Below, in pieces: positions 59,073-64,000 of a stretch of DNA of 64,000 nucleotides. Position numbers and translations under genes: made by a program. Numbering within the stretch: the first letter of the stretch is position 1; each line of letters begins with the position of its first letter. The stretch covers positions 857,949 through 921,948 of the forward strand of contig WMKK01000002.1 in NCBI GenBank assembly GCA_012295225.1, given 5' to 3'. Source of the stretch: Ostreococcus mediterraneus (taxonomy: Eukaryota; Chlorophyta; Mamiellophyceae; Mamiellales; Bathycoccaceae). The notes beneath the pieces are model-generated. The model was not told the DNA's origin and did not search any database. It was given only the letters and a program-made list of their open reading frames with translations.

Positions 59073-59516
59073 ATGGTACGTGAACCACTTCGGTGCATCG
59101 GCGCGTTGCGAAGACGCGTGAGAATGCGCACGACGGTTTGGCGCGTGTGGCGCGTCGAATTCGGCGTTTACGCGCGCGACGAGTGCGACGAGGACACGCA
59201 AGTATCCAGGGTCGCGATCGTCCGCATCCGACGCATTCGCTCGCACGTGTGCTCGATGGGCGACAATGACGACGCGTGCGCCCGGTGACTGACGACATAT
59301 ACGCGATTATCTGCGTGTTTCCACCTCACGCAGCCTGTTGAATCGATTCCTCCGTTTGCAATCATCGTCGGCGCGATTGGCGCGATGGGTGGTTTGCAAT
59401 ACCTCGCGCACGGCGTCGGTAACTCGAAGCCTCGGGCGATCGGGCAAGATGCATTCGATCGATTGGTGCAGGCCCGGGATGAGCGCGTGAAAAAGGGCGC
59501 TGGGACGCAGAAATAG
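59073..59516 (+). CDS. NDUFA1: Complex I subunit NDUFA1 (MWFE), 2 exons with ATG-only first coding exon
   Basis: Coding exons 59073-59075 (the ATG alone) and 59334-59516 give 61 residues. The 258-bp intron starts GTACGT, has CTGAC at 59289 and ends CGCAG. The protein reads MPVESIPPFAIIVGAIGAMG, then GLQYLAHGVGNSKPRAIGQD, AFDRLVQARDERVKKGAG. One N-terminal membrane helix followed by a short hydrophilic tail with RD(E)R(V)K matches plant MWFE/NDUFA1 (about 65 residues). It is an accessory subunit of mitochondrial NADH dehydrogenase in the inner membrane, needed for assembly. Because exon 2 has no in-frame ATG at its start, the gene would be missed without the intron. Confidence 0.85.
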
Positions 59517-59756
59517 CCACGGCGTGATAGTTTCGGCGGCAGAGAGTACTTTTAGAAGGCGCGCTCGTGAGAGAGTGCAAGAAAGCAGGAGGAGACGCGT
59601 CGACGTCGACACGCACGCGCTGTCAACCAATTTGTAATGTAGTTAACATAGAAGAGTATGTAAAGTGTCATCATCGTCATCACGCGCGGGCGCGAAGCGC
59701 GGATTGGTTTGCACCAAGGCGCGCCGCGCAACTGCTCCATTGTTTGAAGCGACTCT

Positions 59757-60119
59757 ATGCGCGCCGTGCACACGCAATTTGCGGCGGCGACGTTTCGCCC
59801 CACCGCGAGTGTGGCGCGCATTAGAACATCGCGAGGACGCGCTGTCGTGCGCGTGCGCGCGGCGTTGGATGACGAGGCTGTCCAGTTTATGATTGATAAT
59901 TTGTCTCCTTGGATTAAAGACGTCGAGGGCGCCAACAAGAGCTACGAATACATGCTTCGCGAGCACAAAAGACGGTTCAACTTGGACAAGGCGAGGAAGG
60001 TAATCGAGCAGTTGAAAACTGATCACGCAAAGATCCCAGGTAATCTGCCGTTCAAGTTGCCGAAGACGTGGCCAGGGATGCTTTTGGTACTCGAACGCTG
60101 TGGTGACTTGGTGGAATGA
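59757..60119 (+). CDS. Small unrecognised protein, probably plastid-targeted
   Basis: 120 residues, no intron. The first 35 residues (MRAVHTQFAAATFRPTASVA, then RIRTSRGRAVVRVRA) look like a transit peptide with a plausible cleavage before ALDDEAVQF. The mature part is about 85 residues: MIDNLSPWIKDVEGANKSYE, YMLREHKRRFNLDKARKVIE, then FKLPKTWPGMLLVLERCGD. It is helical and soluble, with no metal or nucleotide motif. I know no family, but composition and context (240 bp after NDUFA1, convergent with the SBP2-like gene) support a real gene. Confidence 0.68.
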   Translation: MRAVHTQFAAATFRPTASVARIRTSRGRAVVRVRAALDDEAVQFMIDNLSPWIKDVEGANKSYEYMLREHKRRFNLDKARKVIEQLKTDHAKIPGNLPFKLPKTWPGMLLVLERCGDLVE

Positions 60120-60229
60120 TTGGACGGTTACCCATGACGATGGATCCACTAAAATGAGTGACTAAAATTGTAACTGTGTATTGATTAAAAGCTAAGTTGA
60201 ATGCGTTTTGCTACGGTGCTACGCGCGCG

Positions 60230-62584
60230 CTACCGCGCAAATTGCTGACGCGTAAAAGCCTCCGCCTGGATGTTCAGCGTCGATTTATTTTCTGACTGCT
60301 GCAAAGGCAACTGTTGTACTTTGACAATGTCCACATCCGTGCCCGTTTGTGCGCTCTGCGTTTGCGCTTTCGCGTAAAGCGCGCGACCTTCAGCGGCGTG
60401 TTTCAGTACGATTTTGAACTCATCGTCCGCGCCGTTGTAGTCCAAAATGGACACCATCGAAATAAAGCCCTGAACACCGAGTGCGCTCCCGATGCGCCTC
60501 TTCGTCAACGCAAATACAACTGGGATGTTGTTTTCCTTGGCTTCAGTGATAATTTGCGCGATGCGATCATCCAATCCACCCTCGCTTTCGATTTGTTCGA
60601 TGTTTGGAGCTATGATTATTGCCTTGCTCGATTGCACGTTGACGCTCTTTGCAACTTCACGTAAACCATACAATAACCTTCGACGCATCTTCGCCTTGAT
60701 CTTATCAGTATGATACAATCGATCTTGAAATCCTTTAAGCTTTTTCAGCAGCGCAGAAATAGATCCATTCAACTCATTGGTGATGACTTGTTTGGCGTAT
60801 CGAATATCTGCGGCGTCTACCCCAACGAATGTTTTCGCAGTGGATTTGACTTTTGCTGCCATCGTGGGATCATCTCGTATGGCTAGCCTCTTCAAATGCG
60901 CCTTGCCTTTAATATGTGATTCCCACGCAACGCTTCCGTACACGGGAATGTTGCACACATCGCACGTTCGCGCTTTCTCTTTCACCTTAGGTGGCTTGGC
61001 CGCCTTCTTCTCGGGAGCGCCTTTCAGGACGTCCAAGAAGTTTCGAACACTCCAAGCTCCGGCGGGTACGCGCGTAGCGAGATTATCGAGCTTTTCTTGA
61101 ACGAGCAGTGACGTCCCATCGCTAGTTCCTTCAGCCGGAGTGGTAGCTTCAGGTTCTTCAGAGCTACCATCGTCGTCACTGTCGTCGTCATCGTCGTGTT
61201 CCATGTACACCAAATTCAAACGTACGCCGGCATCGTCATCATCAAACTTAAGCTGAACATAAATCCAGCCAATGCGAACTTCCACTTCGACTTCGACCTC
61301 AGTTTCCTCGGATATCGGCGCCAACGTACTCTCGTCTTTCATGCGCGTCGCTCGTTCGCGAAGAATAATCTTTTTCAACGTAGATGTCTTCTTCTTTTTC
61401 CCGCCTTCTCGTTCCTTGCCTCTTTTTAACACCACTCCAGTCGAGCTCGCTGTGTTCGTACTCTTCACTAACACACCACCATGCGATATGCCGTCCTTTT
61501 TATCCGTTCTCTTTGCCGCCTTTGTTTCAGTTTTGAAGTAAGCCGCAAGCGAGCTCACCATGCTATTTGATGTCCTAGTTTTGGATGAAACCAAATCCCC
61601 AAGCTTGAGCGCCACGCGATTCTCTTGTTCCTTCCCCGATGGCAATATCCCCGCTGCTATTTGTGCGGCTTCTAATACCTTAGCGTAAGGATTGTTCAAG
61701 CCGTAGTGCGACGCGCCGATGTGTTGCTCGAGCGCATCGTACGCCTTGAATGATTTCCCACACACTTGGCATCGCACCTTACCAAACTTATCCATCACCG
61801 AAAGCCGTGACTCTGACCGTAATAATTCAGCAGTGATTATCGGTAACTTTGGCGCCGCAGCCTTATTCACGGCATTGCTCTGACTTGCAGATGTCGAAGG
61901 CGAGCGTCTCGACTCAGCCATCATGATATCTCTCAAACTCATCCCTGATGAACGTGCCGCCAGCGACGACGATGACGGTGCGTGAGAGAATGGTGCTACG
62001 ATTACATCTTGCTCCGCCGATTTCCCCCACGCAGGCTGTGCTGGGGGCGGCGCTGGTTGAAGCACCGTCTTCGGCGTCGGCTTTGTCGGCTTCACCGGCT
62101 TCACCGGCTTCGCCGGTTTCTTCCTCTCCGCAGTCCCCCTACCCCTATCATCGCCCCCATCGCACTCTTCGCTATCGCTATCCAACCTCAAAAACTCCCG
62201 CCCGAGCGTCTCCGCGCGCCACGCCCGAACGACGGCGACATCCGCCTCGCTCGCGCCTCTCACAAACTTGGACGCCCGCACCTCACCGTTCGCATCTCTA
62301 AACGCGCACGCCACGAACGCCCGCACCACCCCAGGACACGCATCGACGTACGCCTCGATTAACCCAACCGCGACGTCGTCGTACGTCCACGCGCGAGCGC
62401 TCTCCGTCCACGTCGCGTGCGGCGTCCCGTGCGCGTTGATGGACACCACGACATCCATCGGCGCCGCTCTCGCGCGCGTCGCGCACACGCCGTCAATCAC
62501 CGCCATCGCCACCGCGTCATCGTCACCCAGCGCGCACATCGGCGACTTGGCGCGCACGCGCGCGAGTACGTCGCTCGCGCGCAT
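60230..62584 (-). CDS. SECISBP2: SECIS-binding protein 2-like selenocysteine factor with C2H2 fingers
   Basis: 784 residues from the ATG at 62584. The C-terminal 200 residues (about 60880-60330) carry the L7Ae-type RNA-binding domain in the SBP2 version. It reads AKQVITNELNGSISALLKKL, KGFQDRLYHTDKIKAKMRRR, LLYGLREVAKSVNVQSSKAI and GGLDDRIAQIITEAKENNIP, then VVFALTKRRIGSALGVQ. QDRLYHTD and LGLREV-like wording separates it from ribosomal eL8/eL30 relatives. Two C2H2 zinc fingers precede it: VRCQVCGKSFKAYDALEQHI near 61780-61710 and CDVCNIPVYGSVAWESHIKG near 60970-60900. The N-terminal 120 residues form a small domain I do not recognise. SBP2 binds SECIS elements and recruits the Sec elongation factor. 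Ostreococcus is known to be rich in selenoproteins. Confidence 0.82.
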   Translation of the reverse strand: MRASDVLARVRAKSPMCALGDDDAVAMAVIDGVCATRARAAPMDVVVSINAHGTPHATWTESARAWTYDDVAVGLIEAYVDACPGVVRAFVACAFRDANGEVRASKFVRGASEADVAVVRAWRAETLGREFLRLDSDSEECDGGDDRGRGTAERKKPAKPVKPVKPTKPTPKTVLQPAPPPAQPAWGKSAEQDVIVAPFSHAPSSSSLAARSSGMSLRDIMMAESRRSPSTSASQSNAVNKAAAPKLPIITAELLRSESRLSVMDKFGKVRCQVCGKSFKAYDALEQHIGASHYGLNNPYAKVLEAAQIAAGILPSGKEQENRVALKLGDLVSSKTRTSNSMVSSLAAYFKTETKAAKRTDKKDGISHGGVLVKSTNTASSTGVVLKRGKEREGGKKKKTSTLKKIILRERATRMKDESTLAPISEETEVEVEVEVRIGWIYVQLKFDDDDAGVRLNLVYMEHDDDDDSDDDGSSEEPEATTPAEGTSDGTSLLVQEKLDNLATRVPAGAWSVRNFLDVLKGAPEKKAAKPPKVKEKARTCDVCNIPVYGSVAWESHIKGKAHLKRLAIRDDPTMAAKVKSTAKTFVGVDAADIRYAKQVITNELNGSISALLKKLKGFQDRLYHTDKIKAKMRRRLLYGLREVAKSVNVQSSKAIIIAPNIEQIESEGGLDDRIAQIITEAKENNIPVVFALTKRRIGSALGVQGFISMVSILDYNGADDEFKIVLKHAAEGRALYAKAQTQSAQTGTDVDIVKVQQLPLQQSENKSTLNIQAEAFTRQQFAR

Positions 62585-62642
62585 CGCACAATGACGACGA
62601 CGTCAGTGCGCGCCTCGCATCGAATTCATCATCACATTCGCC

Positions 62643-63590
62643 ATGGCGAGTGTCGTCGGGGTCGTCGTCGACGCCGTGGGCGCGGTCGTGGGGTTCACCC
62701 CGAACGCGGTGGACGCGCAGGCGAGCGCGACGTGCGCGGCGGTCGCGGCGTGGTGCTTGGTCGGGTCGTGGGTGCGCGGGACGTATTCGTTCGTGGACCA
62801 ATTGTGGAGCGTAGCGCCCGTGGTGTACGTGGGGACGTATGCGTATTACGCGCGAGAAACGGTGGCGGGGGCGCGATTAGCGGTGATGTTTGCGCTGACT
62901 GCGCTGTGGGGGGCGCGATTGACGTATAACTTTGCGCGAAAGGGTGGGTACGCCGGGGAGGAGGATTACCGCTGGGCGGTGCTTCGTAAACATAAACTTT
63001 TACGGAATCGAGCAGCTTGGGAGGTGTTTAACGTGACGTTCATCGCATTCTATCAAAATGTGTTGTTGTTGTTGATTACGTTGCCCGCGGCGGTGGCGTA
63101 TCGATCGACAAAAGGGTTTGATTTGATGGGCGCGGATGGCGCGGCAGTGGCGTGTTGGTGCGTCGCATTCGTAATCGAAGCCGTCGCAGATGAGCAGCAA
63201 TGGAAATTCCAACAATCAAAGCGTGATTTAGCACCGAAAGTACCGGCGTGGAGAGAGGATTACTTGCGGGGATTCTTGACGCACGGTTTGTTTGCGTATT
63301 CTCGTCATCCAAACTTTTTCGCTGAACAGTCTATTTGGGTGGCGTTTTCCATGTTTGCCGCGGCGAGCGCGCGTCCGGTGAATTACTTTACTCCAGTCAT
63401 CATTGGATCTGTGCTGCTGATTTTACTCTTCCAAGGCTCGACTGCGTTTACCGAGAGCATCACGGCAAAGAAGTATCCAGAATATAAGAATTACCAAGCG
63501 TGTACGAGCGCGTTGGTGTTGATGCCGCGTTTCAAGGCGTTGCCGCCACCGAAACGCGTGCGCACGCCGTCGTCGCGTCGGTCATCTTAG
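62643..63590 (+). CDS. DUF1295 multi-pass membrane enzyme (steroid 5-alpha-reductase-like)
   Basis: 315 residues from the ATG at 62643, 58 bp from the divergent SBP2-like start. Six or seven membrane segments are visible, for example VVYVGTYAYYARETVAGARL, AVMFALTALWGARLTYNFAR and NVLLLLITLPAAVAYRS. The family signature is clear: SFVDQLWSVAPVVYVG, YRWAVLRKHKLLRN, EAVADEQQWKFQQ, then LTHGLFAYSRHPNFFAEQSI and FQGSTAFTESITAKKYPEYK with NYQACTSALVLMPRF. This DUF1295 group shares the C-terminal fold of steroid 5-alpha-reductases and isoprenylcysteine methyltransferases, so a lipid substrate in the ER or plastid envelope is likely. The exact reaction is unknown. Confidence 0.88.
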   Translation: MASVVGVVVDAVGAVVGFTPNAVDAQASATCAAVAAWCLVGSWVRGTYSFVDQLWSVAPVVYVGTYAYYARETVAGARLAVMFALTALWGARLTYNFARKGGYAGEEDYRWAVLRKHKLLRNRAAWEVFNVTFIAFYQNVLLLLITLPAAVAYRSTKGFDLMGADGAAVACWCVAFVIEAVADEQQWKFQQSKRDLAPKVPAWREDYLRGFLTHGLFAYSRHPNFFAEQSIWVAFSMFAAASARPVNYFTPVIIGSVLLILLFQGSTAFTESITAKKYPEYKNYQACTSALVLMPRFKALPPPKRVRTPSSRRSS

Positions 63591-63658
63591 ACGAAACGCA
63601 TGCCCATGAATCATGCTTGTCTTCTTTACCAATAAAATTACAATTTGTCTGCTAAATT

Positions 63659-64000
63659 CTATGACTCCTTCTCCACGCGCCGCGACAAATTAAGTAACCT
63701 GTTTAGTCTGTGCTCGCGCGACACTTGTTGGGCATTCTTCGTGGCGTGTGCTTCTTTGTAGTGCATACCACCAACGTGCGTTTTACTTCCGGCTTCCATG
63801 ACGTCGTACTCTTCGTAGTCGGCGTACCCTTTGATTATGTCACTCTCGGGTCGCACGGTGGAGGTCGTTTCGCCATCCACGCTCTTCTTAGCCAAGTTGT
63901 ATTGTTTGCCTTGAAACTGCCGACCCTTCGCGTCGAATGCTCGACGTTTCATGAGATTGTCTCTATATTGTGTACCACTACACTTTTGTAGCCAACGGTA
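63659..64000 (-). CDS. Unrecognised basic protein (5' partial at window edge)
   Basis: The stop is at 63659 and the frame is open to the right edge of the window, so the gene continues beyond. The 113 visible residues are hydrophilic and basic: YRWLQKCSGTQYRDNLMKRR, AFDAKGRQFQGKQYNLAKKS, YADYEEYDVMEAGSKTHVGG, then MHYKEAHATKNAQQVSREHR and NRLLNLSRRVEKES. There is no membrane segment. An internal ATG at 63952 could look like a start, but the upstream codons are equally protein-like. I do not recognise it; nuclear or nucleolar function is a guess from composition. Confidence 0.65.
   Translation of the reverse strand, partial: YRWLQKCSGTQYRDNLMKRRAFDAKGRQFQGKQYNLAKKSVDGETTSTVRPESDIIKGYADYEEYDVMEAGSKTHVGGMHYKEAHATKNAQQVSREHRLNRLLNLSRRVEKES

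Noticed and set aside
1-64000. Selenoprotein genes with in-frame TGA, suggested by the SBP2-like gene
   Set aside because: I looked for conserved proteins interrupted by TGA at expected Cys/Sec positions and found none; all recognised genes end at normal positions.

Overview
The window looks like nuclear DNA of a very compact green picoalga of the Mamiellales, most likely Ostreococcus or a close relative. The grounds are: about 35 protein genes in 64 kb, usually 10-300 bp apart; few introns; plastid proteins (bL12c, plastid dihydrolipoyl dehydrogenase, an ARC5-type dynamin, an SLP phosphatase); and typical eukaryotic nuclear genes (RPB5, NC2beta, TELO2, TIPIN, SNRNP27). The species is inferred, not proven. 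I see no rRNA, tRNA, CRISPR array or virus-like element.

Layout. 1-7.7 kb: the 3' part of a giant DUF3638/EF-hand/Vps62-like gene, convergent with an ARC5/DRP5B dynamin. 7.7-10.3 kb: an 880-bp gene-poor gap, then plastid dihydrolipoyl dehydrogenase. 10.49-12.62 kb: a full-length mariner-like DNA transposon with 23-bp terminal inverted repeats and TA duplications, inserted exactly in the stop codon of a PPR-like gene. 13.9-18.3 kb: a head-to-head pair of secretory-pathway enzymes, a Golgi-type sulfotransferase and a bifunctional peptidylglycine alpha-amidating monooxygenase (PAM). 18.5-22.3 kb: bL12c, REX1B and Rit1. 22.4-29.4 kb: a 2317-residue HECT ubiquitin ligase of visibly lower GC. 29.4-41.6 kb: RPB5, TELO2, a two-RRM protein, COX10, a methyltransferase, a two-TM protein, TIPIN and an SLP phosphatase. 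41.9-50.8 kb: an unknown protein, serine racemase, a prolyl 4-hydroxylase with ShKT domain, SNRNP27, COA6, an AP2 factor, a small unknown protein and RPS17. 50.9-64 kb: a beta-propeller/kinase fusion, a type I membrane protein, SFT2, NC2beta, a stand-alone RNA 5'-triphosphatase-like enzyme, NDUFA1, a small plastid protein, an SBP2-like selenocysteine factor, a DUF1295 membrane enzyme and a partial gene at the right edge.

Thirteen introns could be placed. Nearly all start GT(A/G)CG and carry a CTGAC branch site 28-45 nt before the AG. Two genes (RPS17, NDUFA1) have an intron directly after the ATG. Most neighbours have unrelated functions, as expected from genome compaction. The sulfotransferase/PAM pair is the exception that suggests a shared job, secreted-peptide maturation. 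Mitochondrial complex I and IV functions (NDUFA1, COX10, COA6) also recur, but they are scattered.
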